Assembly (NCBI GenBank): GCA_943737045.1
Contig: CALSFV010000252.1
Coordinates: 434,001 to 498,000, forward strand
Direction of reading: 5' to 3'
Source of the DNA: Parapristionchus giblindavisi
Lineage: Eukaryota; Nematoda; Chromadorea; Rhabditida; Diplogasteridae
DNA length: 64,000 nt
Part shown: one piece after another, positions 1 to 11,875 of the stretch
Layout: the number at the start of each line of letters is the position of its first letter
Numbering within the stretch: the stretch's first letter is position 1
Made by a program: the position numbers and the translations under genes
Notes under the pieces: generated by a model
The model's database searches: none
What the model saw: the letters and a program-made list of their open reading frames with translations, nothing else
What the model was told of the DNA's origin: nothing

Positions 1-306
1 GGCGAGATTACAGCATTTCAATTACGACTTTGCCAATAAAAATACCATTGGAAGTCAGAGTGGAATTTTGCGAGAAAAGAGACAGATAAAAAAGGTGGAA
101 TGTCCAATAGTGGAACTAAATTCAGGATACTTGTAGGAAATGTGTTTATTAAACACTTGGTTAAAAATCCGATCAAAATTGATATGAAATGCTTTGTTAT
201 TGACCCGTAATAATTCTCCATAGCGAAAGAAGTCAGATTTCGTACACTTTCACTTCCAATGGTATTTTTATTGGCAAAGTCGTAATTGAAGTGCTGTAAT
301 CTCGCC
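1..306. mobile_element. Palindromic MITE with 55-bp terminal inverted repeats
   Basis: Bases 1-55 and 252-306 are reverse complements with a single mismatch. Both begin with GGCGAGATTACAGCA. The middle (56-251) is AT-rich and codes for nothing convincing. The left end lies at the window edge, so the target-site duplication cannot be read and the arm may continue outside. The structure fits a non-autonomous inverted-repeat transposon; the superfamily is not determined. Confidence 0.75.
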
Positions 307-365
307 ACTTTGTAGATGTGTTAGGTAGATGTTTAGTCACGTCATGGCAACTTTTTAGATTTTTA

Positions 366-880
366 GAAAAACCGACTGGGAAATACGGTAAGTCCAAAAA
401 ATGGTTTGGAATTTTTTTCGAATTTTCTCTTATAGAGCCGGAAACCTTACGGCATTGGCATGGTTCTGCCCCATGACTATGCGATAATACTTGTTGAATC
501 GGAGAGCTGTAGCTCAACTACGGATTGAGTTATGGCATTTTTACGAAATATTAATGGGTTAGGCGAAATTAGCTAATTCCTCGGAGCGGTATGCAACCAA
601 CGTGATTAATGGCTTAAAATGTTCACTGATAGTTGTTCGTTTATCACAAAAAAATTGGACTCACAGAAAAAATCTACCTGAGAATAAACCTATTTTCATG
701 ATCGCACCTCGGCATTTCAAGAATGATGAAATCATTTCATCATTGTAGGTAATAATCGATACCTTCATAATTTTCTCCAATGTTCATACTATATAATAAA
801 ATTAAACCGAGGCCGTTCGGCCAAGTACGTAAAAAGTTATAACGATTCGAATTTTGCGTCCATACTTTTGCACGGTACTG
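366..880. mobile_element. Left-truncated copy of the Tc1-like MITE seen at 14696-15291
   Basis: This stretch matches 14826-15291 along most of its length, including the right terminal repeat that ends GCACGGTACTG followed by TA at 881-882. The left terminal repeat (about 130 bases) is missing. It is therefore a broken member of the family whose full copy is at 14.7 kb. Confidence 0.7.
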
Positions 881-931
881 TAGGTTTGCATGAACATAAT
901 TTTAAAAAATATAGTACCCTCCGCCTTATTT

Positions 932-1922
932 TCAACCCTTGTGCATGAAACACCACTACATTGGAAAAAATTGACATTTATGTATTTGAAAAAATACAAT
1001 GACATTCATAGCATACGTAGAATTAGTATATCACAATCAATCAATCGATAAAAATCAATCAATACAAAGCAGTAAAAGATTTACGAGAAAAGCGATTTGA
1101 GGAACGCATAGGAGATCTTATTTAGATGTACAGGGGCTATGAAGATGAGATAGGACAAAATAGATTATGAATTGTGATACTGTAGGGAGTACGGTATGGG
1201 TACGGTATTTTAGGTACGGTACTGATATTGTAGGGAGTACGGTATTTCCAAAATATGCAAATGGGACAATCAGTGAATAGAAACAAATTGCACGATAAGT
1301 TTGTGATAGAGTGGAGGAAAACGGTGAGCTTGCGATTACGATATCGGCAGGGTTACGGTATCGATCAGGATCTAGGCGATATCGTAATCTTGCCTTTTTA
1401 GTTTATTTATTTAATAAATATTATTAAAATGAGCTTTAAATCGACAAATAAACATCACAATTCTCCGTCATGCCTGTTTTAGCCTGCATAGCATACCATC
1501 AGTCCTTAACATTCTTTTTATATTTAAAAATAAGTAATTATTATATTTATTTGTCTTTGCTCATTTATCGATACTCGAGAGAACACCTATCTTCATCTAA
1601 TTCGAGCCCCATATGAGAATGCAGTTGCGTCAATTCACCGGGTGATTGGCTAAAGCTTTAAAAAAGCCAATTCTATGAGTTCATTTTCATGTCTACTATG
1701 GTCTATTTCAATTTTAATTTATCCAATTTTTTTCATTTTTTTCTCTAGATTTAATGCCATGCCTAGTGATGTTGCGTGATAATATCATTGTAAATAATCA
1801 ATAATATTAATTAAATGTAAAAATAACCTGGTTGGAATCCGAATCGAATCCACGGTCAGAGAAACCGGTGTTGGAATCATCCGGATTCACGGCGAAGACG
1901 GCAGCGTTGTTCACAGCTTCAA
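932..1922 (-). pseudogene. Partial duplicate of the BCL7 gene 3' part
   Basis: The region matches 19206-20657 in pieces. The last about 335 bases (1585-1922) are almost identical to 20320-20657 and include BCL7 exon 4 with its GT donor and unusual TTGAAG acceptor. The sequence corresponding to terminal exon 5 has been lost: around 1390-1410 the copy jumps from a TTGCC motif straight to intron-like sequence. Exons 1-3 are also absent. With one internal exon and no start or stop it cannot code for a BCL7 protein, so I call it a duplicated gene fragment, about 18.7 kb from its source. Confidence 0.75.
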
Positions 1923-1983
1923 CGATAGTATTTATAATTTTTTTAAAATAAATTTTACATACTTATCAATGAACCAATACATA

Positions 1984-3491
1984 TTAGGTTGGTGCATAAG
2001 TTTCTTTACAAAACTTTGGTCCCTCGTATACGAGTCGTATTTCACTCGTTGTTTATCGCCAGGGCCTCAACTCTAAACCTTCGAGAGACACTTTCTCCCC
2101 CTGCTTACATTAGGGTTGTTTTCGCGTCAGTCCATCTAGTGGTCAAGCTGAGAATGACTCGTTTTTTCATACCCGATCGAATTCACCTCCGCAACGTTAT
2201 GTTGTTCCTCTTCCTCTCCGGTTTGAATCCACCCGAGACTGAATGCCGCATAGCAGAAGTCTACAAGCCCACGGTGATGCTTTGGTTCTCCAGGTTTGAG
2301 AAAGACGATTTTTCCCTGGTTGACCGCAATGCCTGTGAAGTTGGACTTGGATAAGCTGCGGAAAGAGGTAGACGATGATCCCTATCTAACCACCCGTGAT
2401 GTAAGCACTACCCTTGGGACTGATCAATCGACTATCGTTCGAGGAATGGCGACGATCGGAAAAGTGTTAAAACTCGTTCGATGAGTCCCTCACAAGTTGA
2501 CCGATTTTGACCAGAATCGAAGGGTTGATGCAGCAGTGTCTTTTCTAACCCTAAAACGCCGATTCGACTGGCTAGATCATGTCATCACTAGGGATGAAAG
2601 ATGGGTCCTCTACGACTATTATGAGCATAGGCGCTAATGGGTTGATGCAGACGAGGCGCCAGCAGAAGTGCCAAAACCCGATATTCACCCCAGGAAAATC
2701 ATGCTTTCGATTTGATGTAGCGCCATAGGTGTTTTGTGTTGGGAGCAGATATTGTGCGTATAAAATGTACTTGCATAAGAAAATGACACTATGCTCTAAA
2801 GAACGGAAGTCTGAGCGAGTTAGATCGCCTGATCGAGCTAGGATAGATCTCGCCCCGCCTCTCGATTGTCTCTCCACTGCCTCTCCCTAACCCGGCTTAC
2901 CTACGCCTCGCGCTATGTAATATATAAAAGAGATCGCATAGTTCCAGGACTATGAAAAACAAGAAATAGTCTCTTCTACAAATATAACAAGTGATTTTTA
3001 TACGCTCAATACCCCAAGGCCAGACTGTAACCGCACAAGTATATGTTACAGAGCAGAGAAAATTGAAGGCCCATCTCGAATCCGCCCGCGGGAAACAGCC
3101 TGAAATCTATTTTCAGCATGATAACGCAAGACCACTCATTGAAAGATTAACCAAGGCTCAACTGGCAGGCAATGGCTGGACTGTCCTACCCCACCCACCG
3201 TATTCCCCCAACCTTGCCCCCTCTGACAGCCATCGGGTTTCGACCCTCTATCACTTGCTCAGTGGACTACACTTCGATAGCCATGCCAGTGTCGAGAAGG
3301 AGTAGGCCAACTTCTTCAAGTTCCTGCCCGGAGCTTTCAGGCATGATGGGATCTATAAGTTGCCCGATAAATAGCGCAAGACTACCACTACAGAAGGGGC
3401 CTACTTCTAAGTTGAGCCGACGCGTGCTTATCTTGTGGCAGATAAATATGCTCGTACTTCATTTTGTAAAGAAACTTATGCATCAACCTAA
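1984..3491 (+). pseudogene. Decayed mariner element with transposase remnants
   Basis: The ends are inverted repeats (TTAGGTTGGTGCATAAGT at the left; a near-perfect complement ending TGCATCAACCTAA at the right), each flanked by TA, as expected for the Tc1/mariner superfamily. Inside, frames read mariner transposase pieces: a helix-turn-helix-like part (about 2329-2484), then WLDHVITRDERWVLYD (about 2568-2616, carrying the first catalytic Asp region), WVDADEAPAEVPKPDIHPRK (2639-2698), and after an insertion the HDNARPLIE block (about 3117-3143) and PHPPYSPNLAPSD (about 3190-3230). Stop codons (for example at 2482 and 2636) and frame changes break the gene, and a 258-bp MITE is inserted at 2752-3009. 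It cannot make active transposase. Confidence 0.9.
2752..3009. mobile_element. TA-flanked MITE nested in the mariner transposase
   Basis: Terminal repeats TTGTGCGTATAAAA (2752-2765) and TTTTATACGCTCAA (2996-3009) are inverted with one mismatch, and TA lies on both sides (2750-2751 and 3010-3011). The flanking mariner sequence reads through in one frame if this segment and one TA are ignored, so the boundaries are well supported. It codes for nothing. Confidence 0.8.
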
Positions 3492-3493
3492 TA

Positions 3494-3989
3494 CATGGGC
3501 GAGGTACCTGGAGCTCGATTCTACAGAGGGTATTCGAACGAAAAATGATTAATTTTACAGGGGGCCTTCACTTTTTCTTCAAAAATTTCACCTAAACGTC
3601 ATTTTTTGAGAGATAGAGGTTTCTTGGCACTGTTAGAACATATCTGACTAATAATCACAGTATTCCATTGACGTTGACTTATTAGCGCTTGTTTTGTATG
3701 GTTGCAATTCATTTCCCTTATTCCACCAGAAAACGACAAATTGATACACAGTCCCGCTCACTCGCGCTCCCTAACAAACGCAAACGAAAAAGGCGGGGCA
3801 TGATTCATGCAGATGCTCTCAAGCCATTTTCTACACAATTTAGCGATACTTCAAACTCTCTAGATCAGAGGTTACTGTAGATCAAAGATCAAAGATCAAA
3901 ACCAAATTTTCTGAAACCGTCGAGTTTCTCGTTACAACGTTCACGCTTCCACACAAGTGTTTTGATCCAAATTCCATTCGATACTCGAG
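3494..3989. repeat. Dispersed repeat fragments between mariner and the coiled-coil pseudogene
   Basis: Bases 3494-3575 share a GAGCTCGATTCTACAG core with copies near 10605-10690 and 28617-28695. Bases 3748-3815 resemble the end of the inverted-repeat element at 15296-15918 (both start CAGTCCCGC and contain CATGATTCATG). Bases 3880-3900 are three copies of the heptamer AGATCAA. No gene is seen. Confidence 0.5.
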
Positions 3990-5305
3990 ATGAAAGATGC
4001 TGTACTGCTCGATGTCCCTCGCGAACAGCTCGATAATAGGTTTACAAAATCTTCATTAGCATGGCATGAAAGAAATGCTAAAACGTTATGATTACAAAAA
4101 GAACCAGAGGTTCTTCAATGATGCCAGATCTGCTGAAAGAAGGACTCATGGCATAGTAGTCGTTCAGAGCGGCGTTATCAATTATGACAATTCGGTGAGT
4201 GACTATAATGGCATAAACTACGACGTTATGCCACATGGCATCTCTGGCAATTCGAAATTCGTCGTTAACAACAATAACGGTTTAATTACCCAAGTTTGAG
4301 AATGGGATTCAAGAAACTCTTCGGTCTTGGAAAGTCAAAGGAGGAATCAAAGATTCGTGATACAACTCATGAACGTACATTTGGAGTTAATGATCTATGT
4401 ACCTTCATATTATCGATCGAGTGGGAAAAGAAGACCAAAATGGCCACAATCATGTCCAGGACACTCTGCACAGTTTGATAGTGACAATGAATCGATTGGA
4501 GTTCGAACTGATTTCAATATCAGTCGAAGAAGTAAAAGAGGAGATGATAATAGAAGAACCAAACCTATTCTTATTGATCATATGGATAATCTCGATCGTA
4601 AATCAATTCGTCTTCGTTCTTCTCAAAGACATTCGGATGATGAAAGAAGAAATGAACATTATCATTCAATTATTGAAGATTCAGATAGAGAAAATCATGT
4701 TGTATTTGATGATAGAAAGAGTGACAGAAGGGAAGTTGAACGTCTATCATATCTTCTACGTAGAATGAAAGATGAGAATCGATCATTGAAAGAAGAAAAT
4801 CGATCATTAAGAAAAGAAAATAAAGATCTCCATAAGAAATCGAATAAAGCTGAAGAACAATTCTCGTTGATTCTCAAACAAAACGCTCATCTTCATTCAG
4901 AGAGAAAAACTTTTGGCTGAGAAAAATAACATGACGAATGGATATTTGTCTATGAAGAATCAAAGTCATTATCATTATCCAATGTTCCAACCTCCTCCTT
5001 TTCATAATGGTCAATTTCCATCATTGAATACAACATGGAGGGAATCACATGCAGGAACATCTTCGGCCATTGACAGTAGTAATCATGATGATTTGAGTTT
5101 GTGTGGATCAGCAGATACATCACTCCGTCCATTCAATCATCTTAATCATGATCAAATTACTCTCCAAACATCTCTTCAATTTCCTTTTTCTCAAAATGAA
5201 AACTTTCCCGAAATGCCTCGTAGTAATGACGATTTCGATCGTTTATCTCTTCAAGCGATGGAAGTACTCCATGAGTCATCGATGTCATCAAATAGAAGAT
5301 GTTAA
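3990..5305 (+). pseudogene. Frameshifted, intronless coiled-coil protein gene
   Basis: One long coding-like stretch is cut into five blocks in different frames. It opens at ATG 3990 (MKDAVLLDVPREQLDN), shifts near 4082, again near 4275, again near 4400 and again near 4905, and ends at the TAA before 5306. The blocks fit together: a Lys/Asp-rich start; MGFKKLFGLGKSKEES from 4302; an Arg/Asp/Ser-rich middle; a strong coiled coil (about 4730-4905, with repeated LKEENRSLRKENKDL-like heptads); and a Ser/Asn/His-rich tail. No introns are visible although neighbouring genes are split every 100-200 bases. Four frame changes in about 430 codons make a processed pseudogene most likely; sequencing errors are the alternative. 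I do not recognise the family. Confidence 0.5.
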
Positions 5306-5308
5306 CTC

Positions 5309-5440
5309 CGGTATTTTTTGTCCGTGGGGTGCGCCGTATAGAGGCCAAATCCCGTGGGGCACGCCGTAACTCCCACACCGTGGGGTGCGCCGTAGCACTT
5401 TCCCATGGGGTGCGCCGTATGTCATGTGCGCGCCCCGTCG
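5309..5440. repeat. GC-rich tandem repeat, GGGGTGCGCCGTA type
   Basis: A CCGGTATTTTTTGTCCGTGG motif is followed by four or more copies of GGGGTGCGCCGTA or GGGGCACGCCGTA with short spacers. The same repeat occurs inverted at 12454-12664. It begins directly after the stop codon of the coiled-coil pseudogene and is far richer in GC than its surroundings. Confidence 0.7.
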
Positions 5441-5725
5441 ACCTACTGATTGGGAAGGCTTACTGTACGAAATTTCATCCAACGCGTGCGCGCGGAATTT
5501 CGTTTCTAGCAATTTGCTTAATAAATAGGATTTTCTCTTTGTTTCCCGATAGATTCGAGTTTATAGTGAATTGTGCGGAAGGTGCACATCGTTTGACATG
5601 TGCTGCTTCTTGTATCACCATATCTTTTGCTTGTACGAATGACGTATCACTGACAAATTTTAAATCTTTCGTATTTAGGATTATCTCTCAATTTGTTCAA
5701 GACGTCTCGTCGTGAATACTCGATC

Positions 5726-8700
5726 ATGGCCGATCCACGAGGTATTATATATTTCCATTCGTTATTTGAATTACGATTTCTAGTTCATTGGTGTCATTAT
5801 CAAAGTAGTTCCTGTTCGTCGTCGACTGTGATGTGTTTTGAATATTGTGATAATGCGCATTAATTTAATTGAACTCTTCATTTCTTTTGCACGCATTAAT
5901 CCTTCTGTAACGATTTGTGGAGAATATATGTTACTCCAGGACTAATAATTTCGAATATCTTTTATCGGTCAATAAGCAAAAGCTCGAATTGTCCGCTCGT
6001 TGATTAGCTCCACTCGGAATTCATTTAATAATATATAATCATGTGTTATAATCATGACTGTTCAGGTGCAAGTGTCGAATCGGCGAATTCGATGTGTTGC
6101 CGTGCCGTGTGAGTCAATTTTTTTCAATTGTTTTGATTTTATATATGTAAATATCAGCCGAGGAGGGAGAAGGAGAGGGGAAGAGCGAGAAAGAGATATA
6201 CAATAAGTTCACTTGTCAACACAATTATTGATTTTCTTCTGTCTACAGGGTGCGCCATAATTACCCGAACTGTTGTATTCATGTGTTTCTCCCCTTGGGA
6301 ATGTGACTTGAGTGATCTGGTTAATGGCAAGGCTTATCAAGACTATGGGCAGTAGTAATGCACTAGCGAATCTCGCTTTGGTCTCTTTTAGCTCTGACAC
6401 GGGTCTCTTCTCATATGCGACTGCCCATTCCCGCAGGTTGTTGTCATCGAGTTCGTACCATTAAATTAATATTATTAATAGATGTACAAGAATAAGTATG
6501 CATGCACTTTAAATATAAATGTTTTGATTAAATAAGTTAACTAGCAATGTCCCCTATGCACAGAGATTAAATTTACCCGAATGCCGTTAGTTGGCGAACT
6601 ATTTGCCCGTATTCAGACAAATGCTAGCCTGTATATGGGCAAATCGGTGGTTTTTGGGCTACCATTTGCCCGAATGTGGGGAAATCGTGTACTCAAGTAT
6701 CGTAAGTTGGCAAATCTATTACCCATATTTGGGTAAGTTTGCTCTCAGTGTGGTGTTTCGGCCGCTACGTCATGTCTTGAGAAGGGGAGCCTTGAGGGAG
6801 TCGAGGTGCTTGGTAGAGGACATCTTGGCTTGCAACACCTCCAAACACTGCAGTCGAGGAGATTGAGATCGGGGGAGTTCAGAAGTCATTAAATGTGATG
6901 GATTTTGGTGAGTTCATGGGTGAAAAATGACGACTGGGTCGAGTTTGTCATGTGATTGGGGACATAATCCTGCCGAAAGGTCTAGTGGTTCTGACCGAAG
7001 AGGGCATGGTATCGGAGTAGAAGCGCGTATTCGAGGAGGTGCTTAATACGCGTTATTGATCTAGACTCTTGGAGTGGCAAAAACGAGAGGGCACTTTCCA
7101 GTTGGGCAAACAACAGCTAAATCCTTGGCGTATTGTGGATGACTGATATAACCCATGACCAGCTCTCTTGTAGGATTCTTCAGTACCAGAGGCAAAGATT
7201 CTGTTGTTTAAAGTATGATGCACACCAAAACTCTTTATGATATTTAAAGCGCTATTGATTTTATTGATGATCTTTGATCTTCAGCGTTTGATCTCCTCTC
7301 TGAGAACCACTAAACGATTACAGTATCTGGTCAAAGATAAAAGATCAAATTTCGCTTCCAGGCAACTATGTACCTCAAGTAGATCCGAGCGTAGTGTCCA
7401 CCAACGGGGGAACAATACCAATAGAATATCATTCTGGTGGTTTGGTGCCGAATGGTTTTGGTCATGCGTATTTCCATGAAGTGATATCAAGGGGGAACTC
7501 GGTCTAATCGACCGCTACCGTACCCATGAGGTATTCACTGTTTTGAATTGGATAATGATGTTGTGGGTAGTTACTGTAGACTGTTACCGGTTAGTGGTTA
7601 TTTGTTGTTTATCATTATTTTGGGGTAAGCAGACTTGCACTCCTACCTGTGAGCACCTGAGGTCGGACAAAAAATTGTGTCATGACCTCGAATTGAAGAA
7701 ATGTGAACGTCAACCATTTCGTCAATCACTGATGCCCCAGTCAAATTATGAAAAGATGTTGCTGGTGTCCCAGTCTTTTTGCTTTGATTAATTGATTTAA
7801 AAAAAAATTTATTCCCAAAATGCCAAAACAATCCCTGAACCACTGGTACTTCTGATTCTCCCCGAGGACTAATTCTCACGAGGGCGCTAATTTCCAGATG
7901 TGCTTGCACTCCTCCCTTGGTATTGGTTGTTCGATTTATTCGTATAATGGATGATTCTTATTCTATATAGCAGCGTAAGCCGTCACCGCTATAAGTGAGC
8001 CAGCGATAATTGTCACTTCATTAAGTGAGTCGAGTGGGAAACGAGAAATGCAATAGATTTTGCTAGGAACGGGGATTGAACCCCAACACCGATTAACAGT
8101 CAAGCGCGTTCACCACTCGGCCAGATCAACGAATGGGATTCATGCGAATGAGAGTGAACTATCATTGTGTATAGCTCATTAACTTCGGACCGGTTCATTG
8201 TGTGCCGGAGTGAGTGAAAATTAGCCTACAGTACTTCGCAAGCTACAGTAATCATCGATATCGACCTACCGTATCACCTTCTTACAGTAAATGAGGATAT
8301 AGATCTACCGTACCCCAAACGTTACAGTAGCACGTGTTAACCAAGACTTGGATTTTGTTAGTCATTTCGTCACGACTTGGTCAGGATACGATCAACAGTA
8401 CCACATCCGTTAAAGTAACCCGTAGGTCGAATAGCTAGGTTATCGGTTTTCTACCTATGTGCTACCTGAGGTCGGTCAAAAATTTCCAATCACTGTCAAA
8501 TTTTGGGAGAAGGGTGTCCCAGCCCTTTTACATGATTATTTAATTTCTAATATCAATTTAATCACCAAAATACCGAAAATATCGCTGAACCACTGGTACT
8601 TCTGATTATCCTAGATCAATGGTGCAGCGCTCAAGTATTCTTGCACTGCTTCCATGGGGTTATTGATTGATCTATTAATTCGGATGATGTATGATTATAG

Positions 8701-11008
8701 TAGACTACTATTGGATTACGGTGTAGTGATTGTAGTTCATTGCCTACTTATTATATTTTTTTATGATATGAATGGTAACTAGTGGGCAAGGATTTAATTA
8801 TTGGTTTATTTATGAGCGTACGGTACACTGACGGCAAACTCTCTCATATTTGAGCCATAGGTTATCTAACATGCGACAGTTAGAGACAGGTTATCTCATA
8901 TGTGAGATAACTTAGTTAGCTTACTCCTGTCCCCCGTTAAAATCTCGAGCGAGAGAGTATTATATAACGTGTCTTTTTTGAGAGAGTTTGGAGTAAGCTA
9001 ACCTTTCGCTATGGTAGTCTAGTAAGACAACCTATCTCTAAGAGAATTTGCCGTGAGTGTAGGGATGATGTGTAGCGATTACGGGCTCGAATCTCGTAGA
9101 GCAGCGTTACATCCCCGTCTTTTCATTCCCTTTCACACTATTAGTCATCTCCCTTCTTTTCACTGATCTTTCTCTACCTCTCTCATTCCATCTTCAGAGG
9201 CGTGGTCTTTGGACTACCTCCCTTTAGAGAGAGTTCAGGCGAGGATGGGGAGAGGTCGCTTTGTTTATGTATCTTAGTCCTTTTTGTTATTCTGTTTTCT
9301 TATCTATTAAAACCCCTACTTTCTAGCCCCATGCCTAGGTATCGAAGGTTAGGAGGAGTTTATTTCTGGTTTATTGTAATTGTAGATAAATAATACCTTT
9401 ATCCCCTCTTTAGTATTGGTTTACACGACCAGGGGTTTAGTACCTGCGTCCCCGTTTCAGACGCTCATTATCGCAATGAGTGGGGGACGTAGGATATTAC
9501 GGCAGATATCGAAATGGGAACTTTCAATAAATCAATAGTTATGAAGTTACTATTGTATTCGTTTGAGGCACTCGGACAAGTTGCCGATTTCGAACAGAAG
9601 ATGGCGAATGCTCCTTGGCGGAAAGAGATGGAACAGGTAGATTACGATATCATGAATCAATAATGATTTTTGAAATTGAAAGTACTACGGTATTATTGTT
9701 TAGCAAGCGGCCGAACGTCGAGAGATCGAGGCAGAGATAGCACAACTTCAGTCTGATATCAAAGCTTTCGATGATGAAGAGGAACGAGAACGAATTGCTG
9801 GTATGGATTGATTACCGTAGCAGATTACAATTATCGCATTAGTTACTGTAGTCTCAGTTCTCAGTATTCCTGAAGATTCAATCGATAATTTCAGCTAAGA
9901 GCGAGGAGAAGTTACCCCGTAACGATTTCTGCTAACAGTTTGCGAAGCTTCAGGTGAAGAACGCAGAGATGCAAGCGAAGCTGGCTGTAGAAACTGCTAC
10001 GTTGAATGAACTGAAGGTATTTGGAGGGCTCCTGTAGTTGATGTCAGGGGCTACTGTAGTTGATGTCAGGGGGTACTGCAGTTGATTACCATACATTTTC
10101 ATACCCTCACAGTGTGAGGATTGACCCACTATATACGGCTCATTTTCAGGGTCGACCCACTATATAAAGATCATTTTTATGTGAAAGATTACAATTTAAG
10201 CGAAAAATAATGATTTTTCTCAATCGACCCACTATATAAAAATATTTCGGTGAGGGCACCGAAAATGTATGTTGATTACTGTAGTTGATGTCGGGGGGGG
10301 GGGGGTACTGTGGTTGATGTCAAGGGGTACTGTAGTTGATGTCAGGGATACTGTAAACAGGGGGTATAGCTAGGTTATCGGTTTTCAAAATCCGGTCAGA
10401 TTTTTCGCTTTTTTTCAAATTCGGCTCAAAATCAGGTCAGGTTTTTCGATTTTTGTGAAATTTTGGCTCAAAATCCGATCAGGCTTGGTACTTTGCAACT
10501 TATTTTTCGACCCATGTTGCAGGAACAGGAGAAGCAGCGTCGTTTGCTCGAGGACGACACCTTCCCGTCCCAGATGGATTGCACTCAGGTATGCATACAG
10601 AACATACATGGGCGGGGTACCTGGAGCTCGATTCTACAGGGGGGGGGGGGGGCATCCGCACGAAAAATGGTTAATTTTACAGGGGGCTTTCAACAAATTT
10701 TCGAAAAGCACTAATTTTTCATGGGGCACCCCGATGTCCATGTGTTACAGAATGCGATAAATATGAATCAATGTATATCTATTTTAGGCTCTGTTGGATT
10801 ACGACGACGATTTGGAACCGGATACTCAGAGGACGAGAAAGGTGTGTACTTTTAATGCTAATTAATATATCTTAATTGTGTACTGTTTTAGTCACAACCA
10901 TTGTCTCCTCCTCAATTGCCTACCGTACCTCATCAAGCGTCTACGGTATCTCGTCACCCCCTGAATCCACACGAGAACAACTCGTCAAGACGAAGCATGT
11001 CACCGTGA
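5726..11008 (+). CDS. Damaged or unfinished coiled-coil gene, family unknown
   Basis: Exon-like pieces joined in frame: 5726-5741 (MADPR), 6066-6106, 9568-9636, 9704-9800, 9895-10016, 10523-10588, 10788-10841 and 10892 to a TGA at 11006-11008. They encode a mostly helical, Glu/Lys/Gln-rich protein: MANAPWRKEMEQQAAERREI in exons 3-4, QSDIKAFDDEEERERIA, then VKNAEMQAKLAVETATLNEL, then EDDTFPSQMDCTQ, and a Pro/Ser-rich end. An in-frame TAA (9933-9935) sits inside exon 5, directly after LPRNDFC, and its surroundings (TTCTGCTAACAG) also look like a splice acceptor, but using it breaks the frame. A good terminal exon follows at 11876-11950 although the frame stops at 11008. I infer a coiled-coil gene that is either a recent pseudogene or contains sequence errors. 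The 3.4-kb intron 2 is repeat-filled. Confidence 0.45.
6559..6750. mobile_element. 192-bp MITE, second copy at 36432-36623
   Basis: Ends are imperfect inverted repeats, CACAGAGATTAAATTTACCC and its partner reading CACTGAGAGCAAACTTACCC on the other strand. The copy at 36432 is almost identical. Here the flanking TA duplication is no longer visible. The element lies in an intron of the coiled-coil gene. Confidence 0.75.
7640..8700. repeat. Diverged direct duplication, 7640-7920 and 8455-8700
   Basis: Both copies contain CACCTGAGGTCGG or its variant, a GTGTCCCAG motif, and CTGAACCACTGGTACTTCTG. Spacing is about 0.8 kb. Between them lies a tRNA-like relic (8062-8131) and a stretch dense in TACCGTA and TACAGTA motifs. 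No open frame is shared, so I treat it as a non-coding dispersed repeat. Confidence 0.55.
8062..8131 (-). pseudogene. tRNA-Asn-like relic
   Basis: On the minus strand there is an A-box-like TGGCCGAGTGGTGAACGC, an anticodon loop CTGTTAA with GTT (Asn), and a B-box GGGTTCAATCCC. The acceptor arms do not pair and the T stem keeps only three pairs, so it is unlikely to be a working tRNA. It may be a pseudogene or the head of an old SINE. Confidence 0.45.
8826..9059. mobile_element. 234-bp TA-flanked MITE
   Basis: The ends CACTGACGGCAAACTCTCT and (other strand) CACTCACGGCAAATTCTCTT are inverted repeats, with TA at 8824-8825 and 9060-9061. The interior contains ATCTCATATGTGAGAT, itself a palindrome. 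Structure fits a Tc1/mariner-type non-autonomous element. Confidence 0.7.
10021..10360. repeat. Tandem TGTAGTTGATGTCAGGGG units and GACCCACTATATA repeats
   Basis: At least five copies of TACTGTAGTTGATGTCAGG or close variants occur at 10028-10090 and 10265-10345, separated by three GACCCACTATATA motifs (10121, 10154 and 10225). The same GGGTCGATCC or AGTGGGTC motif recurs at about 43630, 43815 and 51730, so it is a dispersed family. A 12-base G run starts near 10296. Confidence 0.6.
10366..10700. repeat. Two dispersed intron repeats around exon 6
   Basis: Bases 10366-10505 contain three ATCGGTTTTCAAAATCCGGT-like units; the same family is present at 44698-44800 and about 46084-46165. Bases 10605-10700 belong to the GAGCTCGATTCTACAG family (also 3494 and 28617) and include a 14-base G run. 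They flank exon 6 of the coiled-coil gene. Confidence 0.5.
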
Positions 11009-11875
11009 ACGCTTATATCGAACACCAAGCTGCGTCTATATCTGCCCAGGTATGCTATGGTGACCATACTATGGATCTATCCTTATCCACCCTTTGTATT
11101 GTAGTTTGCACTTAATACAGTAAACACTGATTGATGCATGCAATGTCGAAATGAGAGTTGATCGATTGATATTTTATCTTTGATCGTTTGTGTCCTTACT
11201 CCATTCAATTATAGGCGATAGATGGGATGAGATGAAAGAGGAGACAAGAGGAGAACAGGAGAAGATCCATCAGAGAATCTGATAGAGGAAGCTGATACAA
11301 GGTTCGAATTAATATTAAAGTTGTAAGGTGGAATATTTTTGATTGAAGGGTTTAGGCTTTGATTCCTTTTTTATATTTAAATATATATTTTGGGATGTAT
11401 AATAATAAGGTCAACTTTTTAATACATTTTGTCCTATTATGTGATTCTAGTCTTTCATTAAAAAAATGAAAAGTTGACTCATTGGGTTGCAAAATCCTTG
11501 GTCTTTTTTTCAGTAGAGCTGATCAATTATGTTGAGTGGAGATTTTATTGGGTAAAGATCAAAGATCACAAGAATCAATGGTCAAAGATCAATTATTCGA
11601 TATTTTAATTTCAGTGAATGATCTTTCGTTACTCGTGCCACATTTACCGGGTGTCATTCTGAGAAGCTGGACAATAAGGAAGAGGTCAGTGAGATTACGG
11701 TATTCCTCATAGGTGGGTATGCTGGATGAAAGGGGGTGGGGATACAGGGGGAATTGTAGGCAAGGCTGTGTGCAAAAAAATCGCTTTCACGCGTTAAACT
11801 ATTATGCTCCTTTATGGTGATCTACTGTAATCTACCGAATCCTATATCAAATTACAGTAATTTGTTTTTTTCTAG

